A stretch of DNA of 64,000 bases from Chitinophaga ginsengisegetis (GTDB lineage: Bacteria > Bacteroidota > Bacteroidia > Chitinophagales > Chitinophagaceae), in the NCBI RefSeq assembly GCF_900168065.1, contig NZ_FUZZ01000007.1, positions 1-64,000 on the forward strand, given 5' to 3'. This document shows, one piece after another, positions 8,162-16,826 of this stretch (its first letter is position 1; each line of letters opens with the position of its first letter). The notes under the pieces were generated by a model. That model did no database searches, was not told the origin of the DNA, and saw only the letters and a program-made list of their open reading frames with translations. The position numbers were made by a program, and so were the translations under genes.

Positions 8162-8635
8162 ATGTCTGGCATAAATTACGTTACGAAAGAAACCCTTGAT
8201 CAAATGATGAACGAACTGACCTTGCTTAAAACCAAAGGAAGGGCAGAGATTGCACGTGCTATTTCAGAAGCCAGGGAGAAGGGTGACTTAAAGGAAAATG
8301 CCGAATATGATGCCGCCAAAGAAGCGCAGGGTTTGCATGAAGCGAAGATTGCCACACTGGAAAATGCGATTGCAGTTTCCCGGATAGTGAGTGCAGATGC
8401 AATTGATACTTCAAAAGTGTCTATCCTTTGTAAGGTAACTATTACTAATGTAGCTAATAAGAAGACTGTTACTTACCAGATTGTTTCTGAAACGGAAGCG
8501 GATCTGAAGGCTGGCAAAATTTCGGTGACCTCCCCGATAGGCAAGGGCCTGTTGGGCAAGCAGGTAGGCGAGGTAGCTGAAGTACAGGCGCCAAACGGGC
8601 AGATTAAATTTAAGATTGATAATATAACCGCATAA
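8162..8635 (+). CDS. greA: Transcription elongation factor GreA
   Basis: 157 residues, standard length. The N-terminal coiled coil (about 10-75) carries 'AISEAREKGDLKENAEYDAA', with the acidic pair that reaches the RNA polymerase active site to stimulate cleavage of backtracked RNA. The C-terminal domain ends 'LGKQVGEVAEVQAPNGQIKF'. It is a single-gene unit: it has its own promoter with a terminator in the leader, and a strong terminator at 8658-8692 after the stop. Confidence 0.96.
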   Translation: MSGINYVTKETLDQMMNELTLLKTKGRAEIARAISEAREKGDLKENAEYDAAKEAQGLHEAKIATLENAIAVSRIVSADAIDTSKVSILCKVTITNVANKKTVTYQIVSETEADLKAGKISVTSPIGKGLLGKQVGEVAEVQAPNGQIKFKIDNITA

Positions 8636-8657
8636 GCCTACTTTTTCATGATATTTG

Positions 8658-8692
8658 CAGGGGTTGCATTCATTTGCAGCCCCTGTTTTTTT
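8658..8692 (+). terminator. greA terminator
   Basis: An 11-bp stem with one wobble (8658-8668 with 8675-8685, core CAGGGG/CCCCTG) and a 6-nt loop is followed by seven T. Confidence 0.85.
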
Positions 8693-8717
8693 ATCATGTT
8701 ACTAAGAACTACATACT

Positions 8718-9107
8718 ATGACCATCTTCACGAAAATTATCAAAGGCGAGATTCCGAGCTATAAAATAGCAGAGAACGAACATTTTTATGCTTTCCTGGA
8801 TGTTTTCCCGCTGGTAAAAGGGCATACCCTGGTGATACCTAAAACAGAAACGGACAAGTTCTTTGACGTGGCAGATAACCTGTTGCAGGAGTGGTTATTG
8901 TTTGCCAAGCCCATTGCGCAGGCCATAGAAAAAGTAATTCCCTGTAATCGTATAGGCGTTAGTGTGGTAGGACTGGAAGTGCCGCATGCGCATATGCACC
9001 TGATCCCGATTAATTCGGCAGACGATATGAATTTTTCCCGCAGTAAGCTGAAGCTGTCTGTAGAAGAATTTAAGGCAATACAGGCGCAGATTGTCGCCGC
9101 CATGTAA
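8718..9107 (+). CDS. HIT family nucleotide hydrolase/transferase
   Basis: 129 residues. The histidine-triad motif is H90-A-H92-M-H94-LIPI. The N-terminal 'TIFTKIIKGEIPSYKI' is typical of the Hint/PKCI branch, whose members hydrolyse AMP-lysine or other nucleoside phosphoramidates (known of the family). The physiological substrate here is unknown. It converges on the response regulator with three bases between stop codons and no visible terminator. Confidence 0.92.
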   Translation: MTIFTKIIKGEIPSYKIAENEHFYAFLDVFPLVKGHTLVIPKTETDKFFDVADNLLQEWLLFAKPIAQAIEKVIPCNRIGVSVVGLEVPHAHMHLIPINSADDMNFSRSKLKLSVEEFKAIQAQIVAAM

Positions 9108-9110
9108 CGG

Positions 9111-9806
9111 TTATTTCGAGGGGATATTGAAACGGAATCCCACGCCATGCACGGTTTCCAGTTTTATTTGCGGATCTGATTTGAAATGTTTCCGCAGCTT
9201 GGTGATAAATACGTCCATACTGCGTCCGAGGAAATAGTCGTCTTTCCCCCACACATTGGAAAGTATGTCTTCTCTTTTCAGTGTTTTATTGGGATTATTA
9301 CAGAAGTATTTCAGCAGGTCCGCTTCTTTTTGCGTAACAGAAATGGATATCTCTCCATTGGAAGTATAGAGCCGGAGATCTTCATAATCAAAGGTAAGTT
9401 GTCCTATCGTATAGAGGTTTAACTTGTCTTTCCCGCGGCTCATGGTCCTTTTCAGGAAAACTTCTATACGCAGGATCAGTTCCTGCATGCTGAAAGGTTT
9501 GCTGATATAATCATCTGCACCGGTCTGGAGTCCGGCTATTCGGTCTTCTTTTTCATTCTTAGAAGTGAGAAATAATATAGGAACGTGGTCATTGAGTTCA
9601 CGGATCTGTTGTGCCAGTTGTAGGCCGTCTTTTTTGGGCATTACCACGTCCAGCAAGCAGATATCGAATGAGCGTAACTGGAACTGCTCCCATGCTGCCT
9701 GGCCGTCTATACTGTGCACTACATCATAGCCCGCTTCTTCCAATCGTTTCTTCGTAACCGCACCAATATTTTGATCATCTTCCACCAATAGGATTCTTGC
9801 TTTCAT
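9111..9806 (-). CDS. OmpR/PhoB-type response regulator
   Basis: 231 residues from ATG at 9806 ('MKARILLVEDDQ'). The receiver has acidic E9-D10-D11, phospho-acceptor D53 ('ICLLDVVMP') and a Lys in 'DDYISKPFS'. The C-terminal winged helix includes 'SVTQKEADLLKYFCNN', 'LSNVWGKDDYFLGRSMDVFI' and 'VHGVGFRFNI'. No histidine kinase gene adjoins it, so it is an orphan in this window. A longer in-frame ATG at 9848 would add 14 unrelated residues. The 8-bp inverted repeat TTGTTATA/TATAACAA at 9838-9862 lies just upstream and may be its own operator. It is close in sequence type to the regulator at 12494. Confidence 0.92.
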   Translation of the reverse strand: MKARILLVEDDQNIGAVTKKRLEEAGYDVVHSIDGQAAWEQFQLRSFDICLLDVVMPKKDGLQLAQQIRELNDHVPILFLTSKNEKEDRIAGLQTGADDYISKPFSMQELILRIEVFLKRTMSRGKDKLNLYTIGQLTFDYEDLRLYTSNGEISISVTQKEADLLKYFCNNPNKTLKREDILSNVWGKDDYFLGRSMDVFITKLRKHFKSDPQIKLETVHGVGFRFNIPSK

Positions 9807-9837
9807 ATCTGCCTGATGCTGATTAATATAAAAAAGC

Positions 9838-9862
9838 TTGTTATACAATTTCCATATAACAA
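9838..9862. promoter_or_regulatory. Inverted repeat upstream of the response regulator at 9111-9806
   Basis: TTGTTATA (9838-9845) and TATAACAA (9855-9862) form a perfect 8-bp inverted repeat with a 9-nt spacer, 32 nt before the regulator's ATG. It is a possible autoregulatory operator; function unproven. Confidence 0.4.
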
Positions 9863-9992
9863 ATGATGGTCACTTTTCATAGTTAAGCTGTTATCCGGAC
9901 ACATGGCCGTTAGCTTTAAATGGGTTGTTGAATTTCAGCCAAAGTAACTACAATTTACGGATTTATGAAATAACCTTTTACCCCGGTATTTT

Positions 9993-10553
9993 TTATCTGG
10001 AAATCCTTTCGGGGTGCTGCTGCAGGAACTTCTCCCAGCCTTTTGCTTTGCCTATTCCTGCGAGCGGATTACTTTCCTGGTAAAAGTGGCACACGGCCAC
10101 TGCGAGAGCGTCTGTAGCATCAAGGTAATCAGGGCGTTCTGAGATATTGAGGATGCGTTGCAGCATCAGCCAAACCTGTTCTTTATCAGCATTACCGTTA
10201 CCTGTAACAGATTGTTTTACTTTTTTCGGGGAATATTCGGTGACCTCCAGACCAGCCTGGATAGCCGCTGCAATAGCCACACCCTGGGCACGGCCCAGTT
10301 TCAGCATACTTTGCACATTCTTGCCAAAAAAGGGCGCTTCAATGGCAAAACTGGCTGGTTTATGCTCTTGAATAAGTTCCTGTACCCTGCAATGAATCAG
10401 CTGTAGTCTTTCGTAGTGATCTTTGAATTTAGAGAGTTTCAGTACGTTCATCTCCAGGAGGCTGGCCTTTTTTCCTTCGATAAGTATAAGCCCATAGCCC
10501 ATTACAAGGGTGCCAGGGTCAATGCCGAGAATTATTTTTGACTTGTTTGCCAA
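9993..10553 (-). CDS. ruvC: Crossover junction endodeoxyribonuclease RuvC
   Basis: 186 residues from a TTG start at 10553. It resolves Holliday junctions with RuvAB. The acidic residues are in place: Asp in 'ILGIDPGTLVMGYG', Glu in 'FAIEAPFFGKN', Asp in 'DATDALAVAVCHFY'; the conserved 'SVTGNGNADKEQV' loop is present. An ATG 20 codons upstream (10613) is in frame, but the promoter TACTTTTG (10597-10590) lies between them, so the shorter form, which also fits family length, is preferred. ruvB is nearby (13276-14304) but in a separate unit. The 5' end overlaps that of the flippase gene on the other strand. Confidence 0.93.
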   Translation of the reverse strand: MANKSKIILGIDPGTLVMGYGLILIEGKKASLLEMNVLKLSKFKDHYERLQLIHCRVQELIQEHKPASFAIEAPFFGKNVQSMLKLGRAQGVAIAAAIQAGLEVTEYSPKKVKQSVTGNGNADKEQVWLMLQRILNISERPDYLDATDALAVAVCHFYQESNPLAGIGKAKGWEKFLQQHPERISR

Positions 10554-11574
10554 CAGGAGTTTATTTTTGCCAAAATTTGACTGTCTGAACAAAAGTACCA
10601 AAATAATTCTCAATTACTTATTAGGGGCAGGGCTTTTTACTTGGCTGGCATACTCTATCTACTCGCAACTCATCCATCGTGATAACCTGCAACAATCAGT
10701 GCAGCACATGTGGGGAGTATTGCAGGAGAAAGGCTGGGTGGGCATCTTCCTCGTAACGGTACTGATGCTGTTCAACTGGGGACTCGAAGCCCGAAAGTGG
10801 CAGAAGCTGGTGAAACCCCTGGAAGAAGTATCTTTCCTGCGCTCATTCAGTGCCATCCTTTCCGGCGTATCTCTCTCTATAAACACCCCAAATCGTGTAG
10901 GCGAATACGGTGGCCGCATACTTTACCTGAAAAACCATAATAAGCTGAAAGCTATCGCGGCAACCATAGTAGGAAGTTTCAGCCAGCTGATCGTCACTAT
11001 TATTTTTGGGTTAATTGGTTTGCTCTATTATATCAACAACTACGCACTGGCAAAAGAAAGCGCCTTCCTTACGCCTTCTTTGTGGCAGAAATTAGTCCTG
11101 ATTACCGGTACAGTAATTTGTGGCCTGACGATATTGTTATATTTTCGGTTACAAATAATTCTGTCTGTATTTGAAAAGATACCTTTCCTTCGTAAAGCGA
11201 AGGTGTTTGTGCAGATCATTGTTAAGTACTCATCCGGCGATTTACGTTACCTGTTGCTGCTTTCAGCCCTCCGGTACATAGTCTTCTCGGCACAGTATTT
11301 GATTTTGTTGGACGCACTTGGCGTGGAATTTCTATGGTGGCAGGCCTTCTTACTGAACAGTGTCATCTACCTGGTAATGGCAGGAGTTCCTACCATCGCT
11401 ATCGCTGAATTAGGAGTTCGGGGAAAGGTGAGTATCTTTTTTCTTGGGTTGCTTAGCTCCAATACCGTGGCCATCGTAGCCGCCACTGTAGGTATATGGC
11501 TGATAAACCTGGTAATACCGGCCGTTTTGGGAAGTGTGCTGTTGTTAGGGGTAAAAATTTTTAAGGAAAAATAG
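10522..11574 (+). CDS. Lysylphosphatidylglycerol synthase TM-like/YbhN family membrane protein
   Basis: Up to 350 residues with about eight hydrophobic segments. Family-like motifs include 'NWGLEARKWQKL', 'SINTPNRVGEYGGRILYL' and 'AELGVRGKVSIFFLG', which mark the flippase-like membrane part of MprF/YbhN proteins (AglD-like) without the aminoacyl-transferase domain. A role in moving a lipid across the inner membrane is inferred from the family. Start uncertain: ATG 10522 is listed, but the likely promoter at 10562-10569 lies inside this reading, and homology would suggest initiation near codon CTG 10585 ('LNKSTKIILNYLLG'). It is followed after 9 nt by the DUF3108 gene. Confidence 0.82.
   Translation: MPRIIFDLFANRSLFLPKFDCLNKSTKIILNYLLGAGLFTWLAYSIYSQLIHRDNLQQSVQHMWGVLQEKGWVGIFLVTVLMLFNWGLEARKWQKLVKPLEEVSFLRSFSAILSGVSLSINTPNRVGEYGGRILYLKNHNKLKAIAATIVGSFSQLIVTIIFGLIGLLYYINNYALAKESAFLTPSLWQKLVLITGTVICGLTILLYFRLQIILSVFEKIPFLRKAKVFVQIIVKYSSGDLRYLLLLSALRYIVFSAQYLILLDALGVEFLWWQAFLLNSVIYLVMAGVPTIAIAELGVRGKVSIFFLGLLSSNTVAIVAATVGIWLINLVIPAVLGSVLLLGVKIFKEK
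10562..10597. promoter_or_regulatory. Interlocked promoters of ruvC (-) and the flippase gene (+)
   Basis: TATTTTTG (10562-10569, plus strand) and TACTTTTG (10597-10590, minus strand) both match TAnnTTTG exactly. Expected RNA starts (about 10573 plus, about 10586 minus) lie within some 15 nt of each other, so the two transcripts overlap at their 5' ends and each -7 box lies at or beside the other unit's start. TTG at 10538-10540 sits 21 nt before the plus-strand box. Confidence 0.55.
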
Positions 11575-11583
11575 CTTCCATCA

Positions 11584-12375
11584 ATGAAGTATTTGCTACT
11601 CATAATTTTAGGACTATCCTGTATTCAACCCGTTGAAGCACAAACCGATTTCTGCTCCATCCGTAACAGCAGCTTTAATGCTGGTGAAAGTATTACCCTG
11701 AAAGTATTCTATAATCTTGGTAAAATGTACGTTGGCGCAGGAGAAGCTACTTTCAACGTGGCCCTGGAACGCTTTGCCAACCGCGATGTTTATCATGTGG
11801 TAGGCGATGGCAAAACCTACCGGGCATACGACTGGATCTTTAAAGTGCGCGACAGGTACGAAAGCTACATAGATACCGCTACCCTCCAACCCCTCAAATT
11901 TATCCGGAACGTAAATGAAGGCGGCTACAAGATCTTTAATAACGTAGTGTTTAACCAGGCCGGCCACCAGGCCATCAGCACAAATGGCACCTTTACAGTG
12001 CCTCCCTGCGTACAGGACGTGATCAGCGCCATCTATTATGCCCGTAACATCGACTTTAACAAATACAACACAGGCGATAAGATCCCCTTCGCCATGTTCC
12101 TCGACGACCAGGTATATAATATCTACATAAGATACATGGGTAAGGAAGAAGTAAACACCAAGTTCGGGAAGTTCCGGGCCATCAAGTTCAAGCCCCTCCT
12201 TATCAAAGGCACCATCTTCGAAGGCGGTGAGAAAATGACCGTGTGGGTAAGCGACGACGCCAACAAAGTGCCTTTACGCATTGAAAGCCCCATATCTGTA
12301 GGGAATATCATAGTAGATATGATCAATTATACCAACCTCCGTTACCCCTTCACTTCGCTGCTAAACAAGAAATAA
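11584..12375 (+). CDS. Exported DUF3108 family protein
   Basis: 263 residues with signal peptide 'MKYLLLIILGLSCIQPVEAQ'. The mature protein resembles DUF3108: 'ESITLKVFYNLGKMYVGAGEATF', 'YESYIDTATLQPLKFIRNV', 'MTVWVSDDANKVPLRIESP'. This family is predicted to be a periplasmic beta-rich protein; its function is not established. Nine bases separate it from the upstream lipid flippase-like gene, so they are probably cotranscribed and may act on the same envelope component (inference). Confidence 0.88.
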   Translation: MKYLLLIILGLSCIQPVEAQTDFCSIRNSSFNAGESITLKVFYNLGKMYVGAGEATFNVALERFANRDVYHVVGDGKTYRAYDWIFKVRDRYESYIDTATLQPLKFIRNVNEGGYKIFNNVVFNQAGHQAISTNGTFTVPPCVQDVISAIYYARNIDFNKYNTGDKIPFAMFLDDQVYNIYIRYMGKEEVNTKFGKFRAIKFKPLLIKGTIFEGGEKMTVWVSDDANKVPLRIESPISVGNIIVDMINYTNLRYPFTSLLNKK

Positions 12376-12469
12376 TAAGGCTTAAGCCCCACCCATCATC
12401 ATAAGTTTAACAATTCATTTGAGGGCTGGCGCCCAAATTTTACCGACCTTTCGTGCCGCAGAAAAACTT

Positions 12470-12477
12470 TATATTTG
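12470..12477 (+). promoter_or_regulatory. Promoter -7 element of the second response regulator
   Basis: TATATTTG is an exact consensus match 16 nt before ATG 12494. It excludes the upstream in-frame start at 12419, which would precede the RNA start. Confidence 0.7.
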
Positions 12478-12493
12478 TTGTAATCAACCCTTT

Positions 12494-13201
12494 ATGATTA
12501 TGGAAGAACGTAAACCGAAAATATTATTGGCTGAGGATGATACCAATCTGGGTATGGTGCTGAAAAATTACCTGGAGCTGAACGACTATGATGTGGAATT
12601 ATGCCGCGATGGTATCCTGGCCCTGGCAGCCTTCCGCCGCGAAAAATTTGACATCTGTTTGCTGGACATTATGATGCCCAATATGGACGGATTTAAACTG
12701 GCGGAAGAAATCAGGGACGTAGACCCCGATATTCCCCTCTTCTTCCTCTCCGCTAAAACCATGAAGGAAGATATTATCCAGGGTTACAAATTAGGCGCAG
12801 ATGATTATATCTCCAAGCCATTCGACAGCGAATTACTGCTGCTGAAAATCAAAGCCATCCTGAAACGCAACCAGGAACTGAATAGCAAGGAAGAAGAAAT
12901 TCACGAATTCGTGATCGGATCCTATGCCTTCAATTCCCGCCTGCGCACCCTGGCCCATAACGGTGAAACACATACGTTATCCCCTAAAGAAAACGAATTG
13001 CTGCACATGTTGTGTGAACATAAAAACGATCTCTTACCACGCGAACTGGCACTGAAGAAAATATGGGGTAGCGATACCTACTTCAACGGCCGCAGCATGG
13101 ACGTATACATTGCCAAACTGCGCAAATACCTGAAAGACGATACCAATATTGAAATCGTAAATATTCATGGTAACGGCTTCAGACTGGTAGTGAAAGAATA
13201 A
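12494..13201 (+). CDS. OmpR/PhoB-type response regulator
   Basis: 235 residues. The receiver contains 'ILLAEDDTNLG', phospho-acceptor Asp in 'FDICLLDIMMPNMDG' and Lys in 'DDYISKPFD'. The winged helix includes 'LSPKENELLHMLCEH', 'IWGSDTYFNGRSMDVYIAK' and 'NIHGNGFRLVV'. It resembles the regulator at 9111-9806 in layout, including the '(F/Y)(L/N)GRSMDV(F/Y)I' stretch, so the two are probably paralogs. No sensor kinase adjoins it. ATG 12500 is an equally possible start, two codons later. A bidirectional terminator separates it from ruvB. Confidence 0.92.
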   Translation: MIMEERKPKILLAEDDTNLGMVLKNYLELNDYDVELCRDGILALAAFRREKFDICLLDIMMPNMDGFKLAEEIRDVDPDIPLFFLSAKTMKEDIIQGYKLGADDYISKPFDSELLLLKIKAILKRNQELNSKEEEIHEFVIGSYAFNSRLRTLAHNGETHTLSPKENELLHMLCEHKNDLLPRELALKKIWGSDTYFNGRSMDVYIAKLRKYLKDDTNIEIVNIHGNGFRLVVKE

Positions 13202-13221
13202 TTACTTCAACAGTATTCAAT

Positions 13222-13262
13222 AAAAAAAGCAGCAGGGATACCTATCCCTGCTGCTTTTTTTA
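13222..13262. terminator. Bidirectional terminator between response regulator and ruvB
   Basis: A 13-bp perfect stem (core AGCAGCAGGGATA/TATCCCTGCTGCT) is flanked by A7 on the left and T7 on the right, serving the converging transcripts of both genes. Confidence 0.92.
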
Positions 13263-13275
13263 TTGACATGAACCG

Positions 13276-14304
13276 TTAAAACAACATATTTGTTCCTCCC
13301 CGGAAAGACGTCTTCCCCAGGTGGATATAAGCTTTCTCTGTTACTTCCCTGCCCCGCGGGGTACGTTTAATAAACCCTTCCTGTATCAGGAATGGCTCGT
13401 ATACTTCTTCCAGGGTACCCGCTTCTTCCCCTACCGCAGTGGCAATAGTGGTGATACCTACCGGTCCTCCCTTGAAGTTTTCAATGATTGTATTGAGAAT
13501 ACGGTTATCCATTTCGTCTAAGCCATATTCATCCACATTCAGTGCTTTCAGGCTCAGGAGCGCTATTTCCATATCAATAACCCCATTGCCTATTACCTGG
13601 GCGAAATCGCGCACGCGGCGCAGCAACCCATTGGCAATACGCGGCGTACCACGTGACCGGCGGGCTATTTCACTGGCCGCATCGGAAGTGATCTTTGTAT
13701 TCAGCAACCCGGCAGCCCGCCACAGGATTTTATGCAGCGTGGCGGCATTATAATATTCCAGCCTCGATTTGATCCCGAACCGCGACAGCAGCGGGGCAGT
13801 AAGCAACCCGGACCGGGTAGTGGCCCCGATCAGCGTAAACGGCTGCAGGTTAATCTGTATGGCACGCGCACTGGGGCCCGTATCAATCATGATATCAATA
13901 CGGTAGTCCTCCATGGCGGAATACAGGTATTCCTCCACCACGGTGCTTAACCGGTGAATTTCATCAATAAACAATACATCTTTGTCTTCCAGGTTGGTCA
14001 GCAGGCCGGCCAGGTCGCCGGGCTTTTCAATCACCGGCCCGGAAGTTTCGCGGATATTTACGCCCAGTTCATTCGCTACAATACGCGACAGCGTGGTTTT
14101 ACCAAGACCCGGAGGGCCGTGGAACAACACATGGTCAAGCGCTTCCCCACGCATTTTCGCCGCTTTAATGAATATTTTCAGGTTCTCGATAATTTGGTCC
14201 TGCCCGGAAAAATCGAGGATCTCCCGCGGACGTATACTATTCTCGAACTCTTTCTCAGCGGCGCTGAGCTTATTCTCTTCTGGTCTTAAAGGCTGATTGG
14301 ACAT
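13276..14304 (-). CDS. ruvB: Holliday junction branch migration DNA helicase RuvB
   Basis: 342 residues from ATG 14304 ('MSNQPLRPEENKLSAAEKEF'). This is the hexameric AAA+ motor that drives branch migration with RuvA. Seen: Walker A 'GPPGLGKTT', Walker B 'VLFIDEIHRL', sensor 1 'LIGATTRSG', and C-terminal winged helix ending 'RGREVTEKAYIHLGK'. The ATG at 14337 is rejected because the promoter TATTTTTG (14324-14317) lies between the two, giving a leader of about 9 nt. Confidence 0.96.
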   Translation of the reverse strand: MSNQPLRPEENKLSAAEKEFENSIRPREILDFSGQDQIIENLKIFIKAAKMRGEALDHVLFHGPPGLGKTTLSRIVANELGVNIRETSGPVIEKPGDLAGLLTNLEDKDVLFIDEIHRLSTVVEEYLYSAMEDYRIDIMIDTGPSARAIQINLQPFTLIGATTRSGLLTAPLLSRFGIKSRLEYYNAATLHKILWRAAGLLNTKITSDAASEIARRSRGTPRIANGLLRRVRDFAQVIGNGVIDMEIALLSLKALNVDEYGLDEMDNRILNTIIENFKGGPVGITTIATAVGEEAGTLEEVYEPFLIQEGFIKRTPRGREVTEKAYIHLGKTSFRGGTNMLF

Positions 14305-14316
14305 AATTGTATATGC

Positions 14317-14324
14317 CAAAAATA
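14317..14324 (-). promoter_or_regulatory. ruvB promoter -7 element
   Basis: TATTTTTG on the minus strand, exact consensus, 12 nt before the ruvB ATG. Confidence 0.6.
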
Positions 14325-14406
14325 CACAAATATTCAAAGGTAGCGGGCAGCTATTGTATGTTCGTTTTTATATGTTTATTTTGAGAGAATAAAACCACCC
14401 CCTGAT

Positions 14407-16818
14407 ATGCCAAAGTACCTGTTGCTCCTTGTTTACTTAGCCCTTGCCTGCAGCCCCGTTGCGACCATTGCCCAGTTAAAATTTAAGAAGAATGATTCCT
14501 GGCGGTACCAGTTAATCGTAAAAGATAGTTTTCCACCACACATTGTACAGGAAGTGGAGAAAATAGTACGGGTTACTATTACCGGCAACAACCCGGATGG
14601 CAGCACCAATGCAGTATATGTGCTGGAAAGTGTAGCCGTCCACGGATCGGGCGCTAATTTTAAATCAGCAGATCCGGATACTTATGCCGGAGAATGGAGG
14701 ATCATGGAGTTTATGCAGCTGTTGCATCAGCCGCTGGAATTTAAAATATTTGCCAACGACAGTATCAGTGAGCCTAGTAATACAGCGGCTGTTGCTAAAG
14801 CGGCTGGAACTTCCCTGGGCTTGCCCGGCGAAATGCAGGATGCTCTTGCCGGCAACTGGAAGTTTTTGCAGATGGAACTGAAATTCCTTTTCCCCACATC
14901 GCCCAAACAGCTGGCTGAAAATGATGAATGGAAAGAAAGCCCCTGGAAATTCAAAGTTGTGAACGCAGAAAAGGAGCTGGTGGAAGTAGCGGGTACCCCG
15001 GAAGAGAACAACAGCGACAGCGTGGTGGTAACAGGCGCCATTTCGTATACCCTTTCCCGTAACAAGGGGAATGTGCAGAAGTTCAGGTCCATAAGCCGGC
15101 AGGCGATGAGAAACGGCAAGGTGTTAACGGCAAGAGAAGTAAACATATTACCGTCTCCTCCTAAAGCACTGCCGGCCGATACAGCCTGGGCTAACACACT
15201 GGTACGTATGAGCAGAATGAGTAACTCGCTGAAGGTAAACGGGGAATCCGATTCCGCAAAAATTGCACAGTTCCTCGCGGTGACTACGCCTAAGTACGGC
15301 AACCGGCTGGCTTTTAAACTGGCAAAGCTGGATATTTATGGCAGCGGTTCTGAATACATGTATGAGCAATACCAACACGCACTGAAAGATCTTCCTTCAG
15401 CAGCACTGGCAGGATCATCTTCTCACCTGTTTAATAAATTGCAGAATACTTACTATCAAAATCCGGATAGTGCAATGGTACTGTTGAAACTTTTGTCTGC
15501 CGACGGAAGCATGCTCGACTCCTGGCTCGATCAATCCTTTGCGCAATATTTACCACAACATGATTTTGATACCACGGAAGCAAGGCAGGAGTTTCGCAGC
15601 AGAGGTGTCAGTGAAGCGCGCATCGCGGAAATATTTGAAGAAAGCAGGAAAGCGCCTGCAGGCGCTCAATTGCTGATGACCAGGATGATGGCCGAAAAGG
15701 ACAGTATTTTGCAGGTATCTTTACGCCCCATGTCGTTATGGAATAAAGCCATGTATACAACGGATACGGCTATATTAAAAAGTATTGCGGCAGATTTCGG
15801 GCAAATAAGTCCGGCGGAAATGACGCTGGGTAAAGCAGCCCGTTATGAATTGCTGGTGCAGGATATCCTGCGCAAAGCCAATATGCCCGCTGCCGCAGAT
15901 GCTTTGCTGGACAAGGCATTAACCGATCTTAAAAATAACCAGGCTGATACCGCTTTCTGGACGGCGCATCCGGAATTGAAAAATAAAAAAGCAGCGAATA
16001 AAAATATCCTTTCACACGCTTATTACCTTAAATACGAACATACAAAGGCGACCGATAAAAAAACAGCGTTGAACTACCTCGCGCTGGCGGCCGGCACTGC
16101 CCCGAAAAGCAACGCGGAAAAAGCTCATGAAAGTTTTTACGATCGCCATTTTCTCCACTCGGAAGAAAATTACAGCGCTCATTTCGCTAAAGAACTGGAA
16201 GCACTCGGCAAACCGGAAGAAGCCATGAGAGTGTTATCGAAGCAGCTTACCGCCCAGCCGGATATGCTGGACAGTACCCGCGCCTTTTTTAATGCACATT
16301 TTCCCGGTAAATCTTTCAATGCTTACTTCCGGGATGTATTGCTGAAGGAATGGGAGGATGCACCGGATTTCACGCTGAAAGGGATGAACAATGAAAATAT
16401 CCGCCTGGCAGATTACCGGGGCAAATGGCTGCTGCTCGACTTCTGGGGTACCTGGTGTGCACCCTGCCGGAAAGACTTACCACACCTCAATCAACTGGCT
16501 GAAGAAATAAATGCCGGGAAGTATCCCGGGAACGCCATCCTGGCCGTTTCCTGCCAGGAGCCAATAGAAACAACCCGCAGTTTCATTACCGCCAACAAAT
16601 ACATTTTCCCGGCCGCCCACGCCGACGATAAGATCGAAAAATCTTACAAAATAAAAGGTTATCCTACCAAAGTGTTAGTTTCGCCTGATGGGAAAATGTT
16701 AGACTTGCAATTCGGAGCAGACTATGCTTCCATCCTGCAGGCATATAGCAATGCCTATTTCACACAGGAAAAAGAACAACCATCCACCATCAAAATAGAC
16801 AACAAGAAAAAGGATTAA
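14407..16818 (+). CDS. Large exported protein with C-terminal TlpA-like thioredoxin domain
   Basis: 803 residues. A signal peptide (about 1-22, 'LLLVYLALACSPVATIAQ') is followed by a ~600-residue N-terminal part of unknown family, helical towards its end. A TlpA/ResA-type thioredoxin domain occupies about residues 650-790, with the redox pair C684-A-P-C687 in 'FWGTWCAPCRKDLP' and the cis-Pro region 'KIKGYPTKVLVSPDG'. Such domains act in the periplasm in disulfide reduction or cytochrome c maturation. The long unrelated N-terminus is typical of Bacteroidota TlpA-like proteins, but its role is unknown. It is followed after 8 nt by an M28 peptidase. Confidence 0.87.
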   Translation: MPKYLLLLVYLALACSPVATIAQLKFKKNDSWRYQLIVKDSFPPHIVQEVEKIVRVTITGNNPDGSTNAVYVLESVAVHGSGANFKSADPDTYAGEWRIMEFMQLLHQPLEFKIFANDSISEPSNTAAVAKAAGTSLGLPGEMQDALAGNWKFLQMELKFLFPTSPKQLAENDEWKESPWKFKVVNAEKELVEVAGTPEENNSDSVVVTGAISYTLSRNKGNVQKFRSISRQAMRNGKVLTAREVNILPSPPKALPADTAWANTLVRMSRMSNSLKVNGESDSAKIAQFLAVTTPKYGNRLAFKLAKLDIYGSGSEYMYEQYQHALKDLPSAALAGSSSHLFNKLQNTYYQNPDSAMVLLKLLSADGSMLDSWLDQSFAQYLPQHDFDTTEARQEFRSRGVSEARIAEIFEESRKAPAGAQLLMTRMMAEKDSILQVSLRPMSLWNKAMYTTDTAILKSIAADFGQISPAEMTLGKAARYELLVQDILRKANMPAAADALLDKALTDLKNNQADTAFWTAHPELKNKKAANKNILSHAYYLKYEHTKATDKKTALNYLALAAGTAPKSNAEKAHESFYDRHFLHSEENYSAHFAKELEALGKPEEAMRVLSKQLTAQPDMLDSTRAFFNAHFPGKSFNAYFRDVLLKEWEDAPDFTLKGMNNENIRLADYRGKWLLLDFWGTWCAPCRKDLPHLNQLAEEINAGKYPGNAILAVSCQEPIETTRSFITANKYIFPAAHADDKIEKSYKIKGYPTKVLVSPDGKMLDLQFGADYASILQAYSNAYFTQEKEQPSTIKIDNKKKD

Positions 16819-16826
16819 CCGCTTAT

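Noticed and set aside
8014..8199. 61-codon frame upstream of greA
   Set aside because: It spans the greA promoter, the leader terminator and the greA start; not a plausible protein.
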